From: JBMOKU01 sp049324315
GTDB taxonomy: Bacteria > Bacillota > Clostridia > Peptostreptococcales > Thermotaleaceae
Length of the DNA: 64,000 nucleotides
Direction: 5' to 3'
NCBI GenBank assembly: GCA_049324315.1
Contig: JBMOKU010000057.1
Location: forward strand, 124,001 to 188,000
Shown in pieces: positions 9,361 to 17,112 of this stretch (positions are counted from its first letter, which is position 1; each line of letters starts with the position of its first letter). The position numbers were made by a program, and so were the translations under genes. Under the pieces are notes generated by a model. That model saw only the letters and a program-made list of their open reading frames with translations. It ran no database searches and had not been told where the DNA came from.

Positions 9361-10432
9361 CCCCTCTATTCTTGATTTCAGCAGCAATCCATACCATAAT
9401 AGGCAAAATAACATAAAAGGGAAGCGTATAAAGTGGCCATATTTTTTGTAACTCATATGACTCCATGATGCTACCAAATATCAGATAAGAGAGATTAAGT
9501 TGGAGCAGTAGAGTTGGAGTCACGACAAATCGATAGTTTGTATATTCAAATATTTTGGCAATTCCTCTACATACAGACAGCAGCATGATACTTATTCGGA
9601 CAAAACTTCCTAGTATAAATACAATACCTGCCAATACCTCCATTCTTTGAAGAATATTTCCAATATTAATCCTTGCAGTGGCAGCGTAGGATGGAAAGTA
9701 TAGGCTTCCAACGGAATTGACGCCTAAAACCAGAACATCCGTTAATGAAATGATAGCTATAATGGCTGTAGCTGCCAATAAACCCTTCGTGTAAACGTAG
9801 TAAGGCGAATGTTTTCTCTCAAATTTTGTATAAATGGCTGTGAAGACTATCGTGGAAGAAAGAGGGAATACAAACATGCCGAAAGCTCCTTTTAAAACCG
9901 GCCCTATACCATTCGATAGTACAGGTTGAATCCTGTGTATATCCATTTCAGGTATTAGCAGAATGGTGGTCATACCTATGAGTACGATAAAAATAAAAAA
10001 AAAGATTTCCGAAGCTCTGCTTATCACTTCTAATCCTGCCTTGATTGATCCAATGCACAAAATAATCATGAATATAAACACGATGCTGACGGGGGTCCTT
10101 TCTAGAGAAACTGAGGTAATGAATTGTCCTACATTACTTATGCTGGCTGCTGCGTTGAGAAAGACATGACCAATAAACATGATACCCAGACCCTTACCGA
10201 CAAATCTTCCAAAACAAATTTGAAGAATATCAAATAAATCTTTCCCGGGAAAAAGAACATGCAAGCGGGCACATATGAGTATAAAAATTAATGCCGCAAA
10301 CAATGCCAAAATAATAGCTAGCCAAAAATCTTGTTTAGCATCTTTTGCTGATACCATAATTGTTGTAATGCCTATCAGATATGTAATGATTAGAATAGTT
10401 GCCTGTTTATCCGAGATTATTTCTTTATTCAC
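9338..10432 (-). CDS. GerAB-family spore germination permease
   Basis: GerAB proteins are the inner-membrane nutrient-sensing subunits of spore germinant receptors, in the APC superfamily. The 364-residue protein has about ten hydrophobic segments and opens with ISDKQATILIITYLIG, the typical GerAB N-terminus. The GTG at 10432 has GGAGGA 8 bases upstream and gives the normal family length; the longer frame to 10501 adds a basic non-membrane segment and is unlikely. No GerAA or GerAC partner lies next to it, which is unusual since ger genes usually form tricistronic operons. It may work with partners elsewhere. Its presence supports a spore-forming host. Confidence 0.85.
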   Translation of the reverse strand: MNKEIISDKQATILIITYLIGITTIMVSAKDAKQDFWLAIILALFAALIFILICARLHVLFPGKDLFDILQICFGRFVGKGLGIMFIGHVFLNAAASISNVGQFITSVSLERTPVSIVFIFMIILCIGSIKAGLEVISRASEIFFFIFIVLIGMTTILLIPEMDIHRIQPVLSNGIGPVLKGAFGMFVFPLSSTIVFTAIYTKFERKHSPYYVYTKGLLAATAIIAIISLTDVLVLGVNSVGSLYFPSYAATARINIGNILQRMEVLAGIVFILGSFVRISIMLLSVCRGIAKIFEYTNYRFVVTPTLLLQLNLSYLIFGSIMESYELQKIWPLYTLPFYVILPIMVWIAAEIKNRGEKNEIEA

Positions 10433-10689
10433 AAAATGCTTCCTCCAAAATCTATTGTGTAAGATAATAGTGTTTCTGGTTTTAATCGTCAAAGAATCCA
10501 TGATATAGTTTAACCCAATAACATTATTTCATAAGTGAACTATTTCCTGAAAATTTAATAGAAAAAGAAGAAAGTATACCTGAAAGGCAGGCCTGTTCTT
10601 TTTCTGTGAAAAAAGTCCCAAATCATTGTGATAACAAAATTTTCATGTCGATCAATGTCAAGAAATGCTGGGAGTAACTTGCTTGCCCA

Positions 10690-10698
10690 TGTTATAAT
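10690..10698 (+). promoter_or_regulatory. Extended -10 promoter candidate for the DUF4015 gene
   Basis: TGTTATAAT fits the extended -10 pattern (TG-N-TATAAT). No good -35 lies 17 bases upstream. It is 34 bases before the start codon of the next gene. Confidence 0.4.
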
Positions 10699-10731
10699 GA
10701 AATGAGAATAGGGAAAGGGTGATGTGTTTTC

Positions 10732-12228
10732 ATGGACAAAAAGAAAGCAGCATGGATCGTTGTAGTAGCTTTGATAGTTGTTGTAGGTATAACCCTATTA
10801 ACAAAGCAGTTTATCCCTTCTATTGAAGCCGGTCAGAAGGAAGAAAAGCAAGAGCAGCAAGGGGAAACGATAACAAACGACGGCACAAATCAGCAGCCTG
10901 AAGAAAAGAAGGATGAACAGCAGTCCCAGGAGAACAAAAATGAGAAGATGGTGTACATCAGTGCCAGTAAATTGAATGTAAGAGCAGAAGCGAAAAAAGA
11001 TGCTGGTATCGTAGACAGCCTTATTAAAGGGACCGGGGTTGAGGTCGTAGAAGAACTAACGGATGAGGCTGGCGAAGTCTGGTTCAAGGTTACCTATGAC
11101 AGCCCGGGAGAGCCAATCACAGGCTGGATAGCCTCCGCCTACACAGTAAAAGACAGGACTGAATTATTGAGTGAATCTTTACGAAAGCTTGATTTTTCAC
11201 CACAAAACAAAACCTATGAATATCCTAATAATCCAAGGGTTGAAGTAAAAGGAATTTATTTGACGCTCTATTCTGCATCAAACAACCGATTGGATCAGCT
11301 GATCGAAATGGCGAAGCGTACAGAGATCAATGCTTTTGTTATTGATGTGAAGGATGACAATGGGCATATGCTCTTCCCTACAAAGGCAGCAGAAAAATAT
11401 AGTCCTGATGCCAATAAGAAAGCGCCAGTGAAAGACATCGAAGCTTTGATGAAAAAGTTAAAGGAAAACAATATCTATGCCATAGCCAGAATCGTTTCTT
11501 TTAAGGATCCTACGTACACAAAGCAGCATCCGGATCGTGCTATTATTTATCGTTCTAATGGGAAACCTTTTACAAACAGTGATGGTTTGATTTGGGCTTC
11601 AGCCTATGATAGGGACTTATGGCAGTACAATATTGAAGTAGCAAAGGAAGCAGCGCAAGTGGGCTTTAATGAAATTCAGTTTGACTATGTGCGTTTTCCT
11701 GCATCCAATGGTGGAAAATTAGATAAGCAATTGGATTACAGAAACGTTAATAATGAGTCAAAGCCTGAAACCATCCAGAACTATTTGAAACTAGCTCATA
11801 AAGAATTATCACCGCTTCAGGTGTATATTGGTGCCGATATATATGGTCTGGTAGGCTCTGTAGCAGATGATATGGCGTTAGGACAATACTGGGAAGCCGT
11901 AAGTAATGTGGTGGATTATGTAAATCCTATGATGTATCCAAGCCACTATGCCAATGGTACCTATGGACTATCTGTGCCTGATGCGTACCCTTATGAGACG
12001 GTTTATCATTCTACAAAAGACTCTGTAGCGAGAAACAAAAATATTGAGACGCCAGCGACCATAAGACCGTGGATCCAAGACTTTACAGCACCATGGGTGA
12101 AGGGTCATATTAAATACGGACCAAAACAGTTAGAAGATCAAATCAGAGCCCTTAAAGAAAACGGAGTAAATGAATATATGCTGTGGAATGCAGGTAATAA
12201 ATATTCTGAAGAGGCTCTGAAGAAGTAA
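10732..12228 (+). CDS. Anchored SH3-domain / DUF4015 putative glycoside hydrolase
   Basis: The 498-residue protein begins with MDKKKAAWIVVVALIVVVG, an uncleaved N-terminal membrane anchor. A Glu/Gln/Lys-rich linker follows (about residues 30-75), then an SH3-type bacterial domain (about 78-140: SASKLNVRAEAKK...GWIASAYTV). From about residue 165 to the end it carries the DUF4015-type TIM-barrel putative glycoside hydrolase, with VKGIYLTLYSA, FVIDVKDDNGHM, NEIQFDYVRFP and the late YVNPMMYPSHY motif. The FDYVRFP Asp and the VIDVKDD acids are the likely active-site positions. The layout suggests extracytoplasmic binding and modification of cell wall or polysaccharide. It is flanked by its own promoter and terminator, so monocistronic. 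Confidence 0.85.
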   Translation: MDKKKAAWIVVVALIVVVGITLLTKQFIPSIEAGQKEEKQEQQGETITNDGTNQQPEEKKDEQQSQENKNEKMVYISASKLNVRAEAKKDAGIVDSLIKGTGVEVVEELTDEAGEVWFKVTYDSPGEPITGWIASAYTVKDRTELLSESLRKLDFSPQNKTYEYPNNPRVEVKGIYLTLYSASNNRLDQLIEMAKRTEINAFVIDVKDDNGHMLFPTKAAEKYSPDANKKAPVKDIEALMKKLKENNIYAIARIVSFKDPTYTKQHPDRAIIYRSNGKPFTNSDGLIWASAYDRDLWQYNIEVAKEAAQVGFNEIQFDYVRFPASNGGKLDKQLDYRNVNNESKPETIQNYLKLAHKELSPLQVYIGADIYGLVGSVADDMALGQYWEAVSNVVDYVNPMMYPSHYANGTYGLSVPDAYPYETVYHSTKDSVARNKNIETPATIRPWIQDFTAPWVKGHIKYGPKQLEDQIRALKENGVNEYMLWNAGNKYSEEALKK

Positions 12229-12230
12229 AA

Positions 12231-12269
12231 GAGAAAAGGCGGCAAGGATTCCTATTCCTCCGTCTTTTT
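12231..12269 (+). terminator. Intrinsic terminator after the DUF4015 gene
   Basis: The AAAAGGCGG / CCGTCTTTT stem (one G-U pair) with an inner AGGAT/ATTCCT helix runs into TTTTTC, directly after the stop codon. Confidence 0.75.
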
Positions 12270-12294
12270 CATTGGACAAAGATAGGATTTCCGA

Positions 12295-12323
12295 TTGACA
12301 ACCAATGTAGTTGCAGATACAAT
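12295..12323 (+). promoter_or_regulatory. Sigma-A promoter of xpt
   Basis: A perfect TTGACA (12,295-12,300), a 17-base spacer and TACAAT (12,318-12,323). Transcription would start near 12,330, about 15 bases before the guanine aptamer. Confidence 0.8.
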
Positions 12324-12344
12324 ATGGATATTAAATTGAATAAC

Positions 12345-12416
12345 ATACTCGTATAATACCGGGAATACGGCTCGGAAGTTTCTACCCAATAACCGAAAAT
12401 TATTGGACTATGAGTG
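12345..12416 (+). ncRNA. Guanine-type purine riboswitch aptamer
   Basis: The three-way junction of the purine riboswitch is visible: P1 strands ACTCGTAT and ACTATGAGT, the TATAATACCGGG and GGCTCGGAAGTTTCTACCC core, and paired loops P2/P3 (CCAATAACCG...TTATTGG). The specificity position before TATGAG is C, which marks guanine or hypoxanthine rather than adenine binding. It precedes xpt, a classic target. The 3' P1 strand 12,408-12,422 is complementary to 12,636-12,650 inside the downstream terminator, forming the antiterminator switch. Confidence 0.92.
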
Positions 12417-12456
12417 AAAATTGCCAATAGCACAGATGCTTCATCTGTTTTTGGTG

Positions 12457-12620
12457 CTAGTACCCTGTCTACTTTAAAATGAGTTTTGTCAGCGAGGAAA
12501 ATTTTTATAGAGCAAGGCGGAGGATTGAGCAATACCGGACGTATTGCGATTGACGACAACGCAGCTATATAGAAATTTAACCGCTGACAAACTTAAGATT
12601 TAAGGTAGACAGGGTACTAG
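12457..12620. repeat. Palindromic MITE-like insertion in the xpt leader
   Basis: The 164-bp element has long terminal inverted repeats. The left end reads CTAGTACCCTGTCTACTTTA and the right end is its near-perfect inverse, GGTAGACAGGGTACTAG. Imperfect pairing continues inward through GTTTTGTCAGCG / CGCTGACAAAC to about 48 bases per arm. The outermost CTAG may be a target duplication or part of the repeat. No ORF is inside. It separates the riboswitch aptamer from its terminator. I saw no second copy in the window. Confidence 0.75.
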
Positions 12621-12623
12621 GGA

Positions 12624-12672
12624 AACCCGGTTTATAATTTTCATTCATAGAAAACGATAATCCGGGTTTTAT
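12624..12672 (+). terminator. Riboswitch-controlled terminator of xpt
   Basis: Stem AACCCGG / CCGGGTT with inner TTTTC/GAAAA pairs, followed by TTTTATATTTT. The segment 12,636-12,650 can instead pair with the aptamer 3' strand at 12,408-12,422, so guanine binding should release this terminator and shut off xpt. Confidence 0.8.
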
Positions 12673-12689
12673 ATTTTATGGAGGGAAAA

Positions 12690-13262
12690 ATGAAAGCACT
12701 ACAGGATAAAATTCAACAAGAAGGAAAAGTTGTATCATCAACTATTTTAAAGGTCGATTCCTTTATGAACCACCAGATTGATGTACAGTTTATGGCAAAA
12801 ATCGGACAAGAGTTTGCCCGCATTTTCGAAAATGAAGGAATCACAAAGGTTATAACCATAGAGGCATCAGGCATTGCTCCAGCCATGGCTGCAGCTTCAG
12901 CATTGGGTGTACCCATGGTGTTTGCGAAAAAGACAAAGGCCACAACCTTGGATACAGAGGTATATACCCGTGAAGTGAAGTCTTTTACCAGAGGAACGGT
13001 ATATGATATTAAGGTGGCGAAATCAGCCATATCTGCAGATGATCGGATTTTGATCATAGATGATTTCCTTGCTTATGGACATGCTGCTCTGGGATTGGCC
13101 AATATTGTACAAGAAAGCGGTGCGTATTTGGCAGGCGTTGGTATTGTCATAGAGAAAGGGTTTCAGAGTGGCGGAGCACTGCTGCGGAAAAATGATATTC
13201 GAGTGGAGTCTTTGGCGATTATTGACCGAATGGAAGATGGAAAAGTATTTTTCCAAGATTAA
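12690..13262 (+). CDS. xpt: Xanthine phosphoribosyltransferase
   Basis: Xpt salvages xanthine (and guanine) to the nucleotide with PRPP in the cytoplasm. The 190-residue length is exactly that of Bacillus-type Xpt. The protein opens MKALQDKIQQEGKV and carries the PRPP motif ILIIDDFLAYGHAALG near residue 125. The conserved TIEASGIAPA segment lies near residue 60. ATG 12690 has GGAGGG just upstream; an earlier in-frame ATG at 12678 overlaps that site and is rejected. Expression is under the guanine riboswitch described above. It leads into pyrE after about 100 bases. Confidence 0.93.
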   Translation: MKALQDKIQQEGKVVSSTILKVDSFMNHQIDVQFMAKIGQEFARIFENEGITKVITIEASGIAPAMAAASALGVPMVFAKKTKATTLDTEVYTREVKSFTRGTVYDIKVAKSAISADDRILIIDDFLAYGHAALGLANIVQESGAYLAGVGIVIEKGFQSGGALLRKNDIRVESLAIIDRMEDGKVFFQD

Positions 13263-13274
13263 AAAACTGATCCG

Positions 13275-13303
13275 TTGACAAGAAAATACTACTGTGATAC
13301 CCT
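13275..13303 (+). promoter_or_regulatory. Possible pyrE promoter
   Basis: A perfect TTGACA (13,275-13,280), a 17-base spacer and a poor -10, TACCCT. The strong -35 makes a promoter plausible but the weak -10 lowers confidence. Confidence 0.4.
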
Positions 13304-13320
13304 ATATAGGATGCAAAAAA

Positions 13321-13356
13321 CCTTTAAAAGAAGTCCAGCGAGGCTAACAAGGGAGG
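13321..13356 (+). promoter_or_regulatory. PyrR-binding hairpin in the pyrE leader
   Basis: AGTCCAGCGAGGCT at 13,332-13,345 matches the PyrR loop consensus ARUCCNGNGAGGYU exactly. Flanking CCTTT and AAGGG can pair to form the stem. The 3' arm runs into the GGGAGG ribosome site of pyrE, so bound PyrR plus UMP would be expected to block translation. The family rule is established; the translational mode is my inference. Confidence 0.7.
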
Positions 13357-13365
13357 AAGCTGTGT

Positions 13366-13995
13366 ATGAAAGAAAAAATTGCTAGAAAGCTTTTAGAAAT
13401 CAAGGCTGTAGCCATAACAGACCGAAAGAATCTTTTTACTTGGGCATCCGGGATCAAGTCTCCCATCTATTGTGATAACCGTTTAACCATGAGTTATCCT
13501 GAAGTTCGAGAGTTGGTTGCAGAGGGGATGAAATCCATCGTTGAGCAGCATTTTCCACAAGCAGAAGTGCTGGTAGGGACAGCCACAGCAGGCATACCCC
13601 ATGCCGCATGGACAGCGCAGAAAATGCAGCTGCCTATGGCCTATGTAAGGAGCTCGGCCAAAGAGCATGGCAAAAAGAATCAAGTGGAAGGCAGAGTGCT
13701 GCCAGGACAAAAGGTAGTGGTCATTGAAGACCTACTATCCACCGGCGGCAGCTCTATCAAAGCAGTAAAAGCCCTCCAAGAAGCAGGTGCAGAAGTCTTA
13801 GGTGTCGTAGCCATCTTTACCTATGGCTTTGAAAAAGTAGATGAAGCCTTCCAAGAAAAAGGCGTACCATATTATACCTTGACAAACTACAGCACGCTGC
13901 TGCCCATCGCAGCGGAGATGGGATATGTCAAGGAAGAGGAGCTAAAAGCCCTAGAACAATGGAGCAAAGACCCATATATGTTTACGGAACAGTAA
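13366..13995 (+). CDS. pyrE: Orotate phosphoribosyltransferase
   Basis: PyrE joins orotate to PRPP to make OMP, the fifth step of UMP synthesis. The PRPP-binding motif VVVIEDLLSTGGSSIKA lies at about residues 118-134. The lysine-bearing loop YVRSSAKEHGKKNQVEG, with catalytic Lys residues, precedes it. The N-terminal FTWASGIKSPIYCDNR binds orotate. The 209-residue length is normal. ATG follows GGGAGGAAG. No other pyr gene is in the window, so it is detached from the usual pyr operon but keeps a PyrR site of its own. Confidence 0.95.
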   Translation: MKEKIARKLLEIKAVAITDRKNLFTWASGIKSPIYCDNRLTMSYPEVRELVAEGMKSIVEQHFPQAEVLVGTATAGIPHAAWTAQKMQLPMAYVRSSAKEHGKKNQVEGRVLPGQKVVVIEDLLSTGGSSIKAVKALQEAGAEVLGVVAIFTYGFEKVDEAFQEKGVPYYTLTNYSTLLPIAAEMGYVKEEELKALEQWSKDPYMFTEQ

Positions 13996-14020
13996 GATAT
14001 GCCCCAAGGCATATCTTTTT
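13994..14020 (+). terminator. Intrinsic terminator after pyrE
   Basis: Perfect 10-bp arms AAGATATGCC / GGCATATCTT with a 4-base loop and TTTTT tail, overlapping the pyrE stop codon. Confidence 0.85.
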
Positions 14021-14064
14021 CTCTGTTGTGACATAAAAGTAGAATGATGCGACATCGAAAACCC

Positions 14065-14165
14065 GGGGCGGCATGGAAACCGCCCCCTACATTGATTGAT
14101 GGGTGCGACCACGTAGGGGCAGGTTTCCACGCCTGCCCGTTGACGGGTTTCCACGCCCGCCCGCT
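14065..14165. repeat. GC-rich GTAGGGGC / TTTCCACGCC palindromic repeat cluster
   Basis: The sequence contains GGGGCGG...CCGCCCC, then GTAGGGGCAGG...CCTGCCC, then a second tandem unit built on GGGTTTCCACGCCCGCCC. Each unit is a small hairpin around TTTCCACG. It is far more GC-rich than its surroundings and has no ORF. The stretch 14,170-14,290 after it shows nothing else I can interpret. Confidence 0.55.
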
Positions 14166-14299
14166 ATTCTCCACGCAAAATGCAAGCCAATCTATTAGGA
14201 AAAAATCTAGGCAAAAATAGAAAAGAATGCTAGCGAGAGTATATAGAAGTTTTTTGTAGAAAAAAATCAAAACTTCATGCTTTTGGGCCCAGAGAATTA

Positions 14300-14346
14300 T
14301 TGTCATGATTGGGTAAAATGAGGCATAATATACAATATGTAGTATT
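14300..14346 (+). promoter_or_regulatory. nrdD promoter with possible NrdR box
   Basis: TTGTCA (14,300-14,305) and CATAAT (14,324-14,329) are 18 bases apart. Immediately downstream, TACAATATGTAGTATT (14,331-14,346) is a partial palindrome resembling an NrdR box (consensus close to ACACTATATATAGTGT). NrdR boxes usually come in pairs about three helical turns apart, and I cannot find a convincing partner. The operator is therefore tentative. Confidence 0.3.
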
Positions 14347-14379
14347 GAAGGAAAAAAAGCGTACAACAGGAGGGGTATT

Positions 14380-16518
14380 ATGTCAGTAACAAAGGTTCAG
14401 AAGAGAAACGGGGAAATTGTCGATTTTGACAGTTCAAAAATCAAGGCCGCCATATTTGCTGCTGCACAATCTGTAGGTGGAAAGGATGAGATGGTGGCAC
14501 AGCGATTGGCGAAAATGGTGCTTGATATTCTAAATGAAACCTATGCTGCCAGTATACCATCTGTAGAGGATATACAAGATATTGTAGAAAAGATACTCAT
14601 TGAAGAAGGGCATGCGAAGACAGCCAAGGCATATATCTTATACAGAAAAAGGCATGAAGAAATCCGTGAAGTTAAGAATTTATTCATGGATGCAGAGCGA
14701 ATGATTGAGGAATATGTGAATCTGGAGGACTGGAGAGTCAACGAAAATGCCAATATGGGGTTCTCTCTCCAAGGTTTAAATAATCACATTGTTGAGAGTA
14801 TTACCAAGAAGTATTGGTTAAACAAGATTTATAATAAAGACGCAAGAGACGCCCATATCAAAGGGGATTTACATATACATGATCTTGGATTATTGGCACC
14901 TTATTGCTGTGGTTGGGATCTAGAAGCCTTCTTAAGACGGGGCTTCAAAGGTGCAAAAGGCAAGATTGAATCAAAACCGCCGAAACATTTTGAATCCGCA
15001 TTAGGACAGATAGTGAATTTGCTCTACACCTTACAGGGAGAATCTGCAGGAGCCCAGGCAGTATCCAGCATTGATACCTATTTGGCGCCATTCATCTATT
15101 ATGATGAACTGAACTATGAGCAAGTAAAAAAATCAATCCAACGATTTGTCTTTAACTTAAACGTTCCAACAAGGGTAGGATTCCAAACACCCTTTACCAA
15201 TATCACCCTGGACATAGCACCCCATCCGATGTTGAAAAATCAACCGGCTGTCGTAGGTGGTAAAAATATGGACAAAACCTATAAAGAGTTTCAAAAAGAG
15301 ATGGATATGTTCAACCAAGCCTTCTGTGAAGTCATGATGGAAGGAGATGGAGCCGGAAGAGCCTTCAGCTTCCCGATTCCGACCGTGAATATTACGCATG
15401 ATTTCCCATGGCAATCTGAAACGGTTAATGCCATCATGGAGATGACAAGAAAATTTGGAACACCATATTTTGCGAACTTCTTAAACTCAGACTTATCACC
15501 GGAGGATATTCGATCCATGTGCTGCCGTTTGCGGTTGGATAATCGTGAATTGAGAAAGCGTGGAGGCGGACTTTTCGGAGCAAATCCATTGACAGGTTCT
15601 ATCAACGTCGTAACTTTGAACATGGCGAGAATCGGCTATCAGTCAAGAACACCGGAGGAATTCAAACGTAAGGTAAGGGAACTAATGGAGGTAGCGAAAG
15701 GCATTTGTGAAAGTAAGAGAGATGTTCTTGAAGAATACATGGAGGCAGGTCTATACCCTTACTCACGCTACTATCTGCAGGGAGTTAAGGATGCCACGGG
15801 CCAGTACTTTAAGAATCACTTTTCTACCATCGGTCTTAATGGTATGAATGAAGCCTGCGTCAATCTTCTAGGAGTGGATATTACCACGGAAGAAGGAAAT
15901 GAGTTTGCTGTAGAAGTGATGGAATTTATGAACCGTGTGATTCAGATCTTCCAGGAGGAAACAGGAAGTCTTTGGAATTTGGAGGCATCACCGGCAGAAG
16001 GTGCTTCTTACCGTTTTGCCAGATTGGATAAGAAGATGTATCCGAATATTTTTACCCAAGGAAAAGATGAACCTTACTATACGAACTCAACACAGCTTCC
16101 TGTAGGCTATACAAAAGATATTTTTGAAGCCCTTGAATTGCAAGAAAAGCTTCAATCCCTGTATACAGGAGGAACCGTACTTCATGGATTTATCGGAGAA
16201 GAAATTGACAGTGTAGAAACCTGCAAGACTTTAATTAAGCGGGCTATGGAGAACAGCAGTACCCCATACATCACTATCACGCCAACCTTCTCTATCTGTC
16301 CTGATCATGGCTACTTGACCGGAGAACAGTTTGAATGTCCAACCTGCGGCAGGGAAACAGAGGTTTGGACTCGGGTAGTAGGCTTCCACCGTCCTGTACA
16401 GTCTTGGAATAAAGGGAAGCAGGAGGAATATAAAGACAGGCAAGAGTTTTGCTGTGATTTCATAAAAGAGTTTGATACTGATAATAAAGTTGAATACTGC
16501 GAAGAAAAAATTTCATAA
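14380..16518 (+). CDS. nrdD: Anaerobic ribonucleoside-triphosphate reductase, C-terminus rewritten by transposon
   Basis: This class III glycyl-radical enzyme reduces ribonucleoside triphosphates in anaerobes. Residues 1-90 form an ATP-cone (VQKRNGEIVDFDSSKI...). The catalytic barrel follows, the zinc site is CPDHGY...CPTCG, and the radical glycine is Gly668 in RVVGFHRP. The first 691 residues are native. At codon 691 (TGC, 16,450-16,452) a Tn7-like element begins, and its left end encodes the final 21 residues and the stop. The native last 18 codons lie at 46,984-47,037. The catalytic parts are untouched, so the enzyme should still work. Its usual activase partner, an nrdG-like gene, lies at 58,757. 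Transcription now ends at a terminator inside the transposon. Confidence 0.95.
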   Translation: MSVTKVQKRNGEIVDFDSSKIKAAIFAAAQSVGGKDEMVAQRLAKMVLDILNETYAASIPSVEDIQDIVEKILIEEGHAKTAKAYILYRKRHEEIREVKNLFMDAERMIEEYVNLEDWRVNENANMGFSLQGLNNHIVESITKKYWLNKIYNKDARDAHIKGDLHIHDLGLLAPYCCGWDLEAFLRRGFKGAKGKIESKPPKHFESALGQIVNLLYTLQGESAGAQAVSSIDTYLAPFIYYDELNYEQVKKSIQRFVFNLNVPTRVGFQTPFTNITLDIAPHPMLKNQPAVVGGKNMDKTYKEFQKEMDMFNQAFCEVMMEGDGAGRAFSFPIPTVNITHDFPWQSETVNAIMEMTRKFGTPYFANFLNSDLSPEDIRSMCCRLRLDNRELRKRGGGLFGANPLTGSINVVTLNMARIGYQSRTPEEFKRKVRELMEVAKGICESKRDVLEEYMEAGLYPYSRYYLQGVKDATGQYFKNHFSTIGLNGMNEACVNLLGVDITTEEGNEFAVEVMEFMNRVIQIFQEETGSLWNLEASPAEGASYRFARLDKKMYPNIFTQGKDEPYYTNSTQLPVGYTKDIFEALELQEKLQSLYTGGTVLHGFIGEEIDSVETCKTLIKRAMENSSTPYITITPTFSICPDHGYLTGEQFECPTCGRETEVWTRVVGFHRPVQSWNKGKQEEYKDRQEFCCDFIKEFDTDNKVEYCEEKIS
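16448..16452. repeat. Left target-site duplication (TTTGC)
   Basis: TTTGC directly abuts the TGT left terminus and is repeated exactly at 46,979-46,983 after the ACA right terminus. Five bases is the duplication length made by Tn7-family transposition. Confidence 0.92.
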
Positions 16519-16533
16519 TAAAGTTGAATACTG
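16453..16533 (+). repeat. Left-end TnsB binding repeats (three)
   Basis: The terminal copy spans 16,453-16,480 (degenerate core CATAAAAGAGTTTGATACTG). Two near-identical inner copies of ATAATAAAGTTGAATACTG begin at 16,481 and 16,515. The right end carries the inverse repeats. TnsB binding is inferred from position and repetition. Confidence 0.85.
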
Positions 16534-16628
16534 AAATCAACATATTGTGGAAAAATGCAAATTAATACAATTTCATGAATGGATATACAAATAGAAAATC
16601 TGTTTTAAAAAACAAAACAATACACAAT

Positions 16629-16680
16629 ATAACCAGCATTCATAGTATATTAATATCCTATAAATGCTGGTTATTTTTTT
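16629..16680 (+). terminator. Terminator in the transposon left end
   Basis: Perfect 12-bp arms ATAACCAGCATT / AATGCTGGTTAT followed by seven Ts. It lies 111 bases after the new nrdD stop and would end nrdD transcription, shielding the cargo. Confidence 0.85.
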
Positions 16681-16805
16681 AGAACATATAATATTACCTG
16701 AAGAGTATATACAGCTAATATTGAAATTGCTTTTATAAGTTTTAAAGATATATTAGATATCTGTAGAAGGTTTTTGTTTTCTATTTAAAAAGGTTCGTGT
16801 TAGAA

Positions 16806-17040
16806 ATGTCGAATAATGAAGAAATTAAACGAATGGTTGTTAAAGGTGTAATTTAAAAACTTATCGAATACCATATTATGATAAAAAGAGAGATATAGGT
16901 TTTTATAGAATAAAACATTTTCTAAGAATGTGTTATTGGATTATGAGGTCATAATAATTATCACTTCTTACTTAAGCATTTAATGTCTATTAGGTGCTGC
17001 CAAATGTCTGTAATGTAGATGTTGAAAAAGGCAATGGATG
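16806..17040 (+). pseudogene. Decayed gene remnant, copy 1
   Basis: An ATG at 16,806 opens a 16-codon frame (MSNNEEIKRMVVKGVI) that then stops. The same 50 bases recur at about 80% identity at 32,260-32,311, where the frame is also broken. Downstream similarity is patchy (TTTAATGTCTATTAGG against TCTAATGTCTATCCTG). I take both as fragments of one lost gene family of unknown function. The rest of 16,681-17,112 holds only the CBASS leader, whose ribosome site is AGGAGGAGAG at 17,100. Confidence 0.35.
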
Positions 17041-17112
17041 TAGTAGAACTCTGTATTTGTTGTTTTAGTACAACAAGATTATGAGTGTATTAAATGATAG
17101 GAGGAGAGATTT

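Noticed and set aside
12269..12559. 96-codon minus-strand ORF in the xpt leader
   Set aside because: It covers the promoter, the guanine aptamer and the MITE arm, all better explained as regulatory DNA.
13887..14366. 159-codon minus-strand ORF after pyrE
   Set aside because: It spans the pyrE terminator and the GC-rich palindromic repeats and has no ribosome site.
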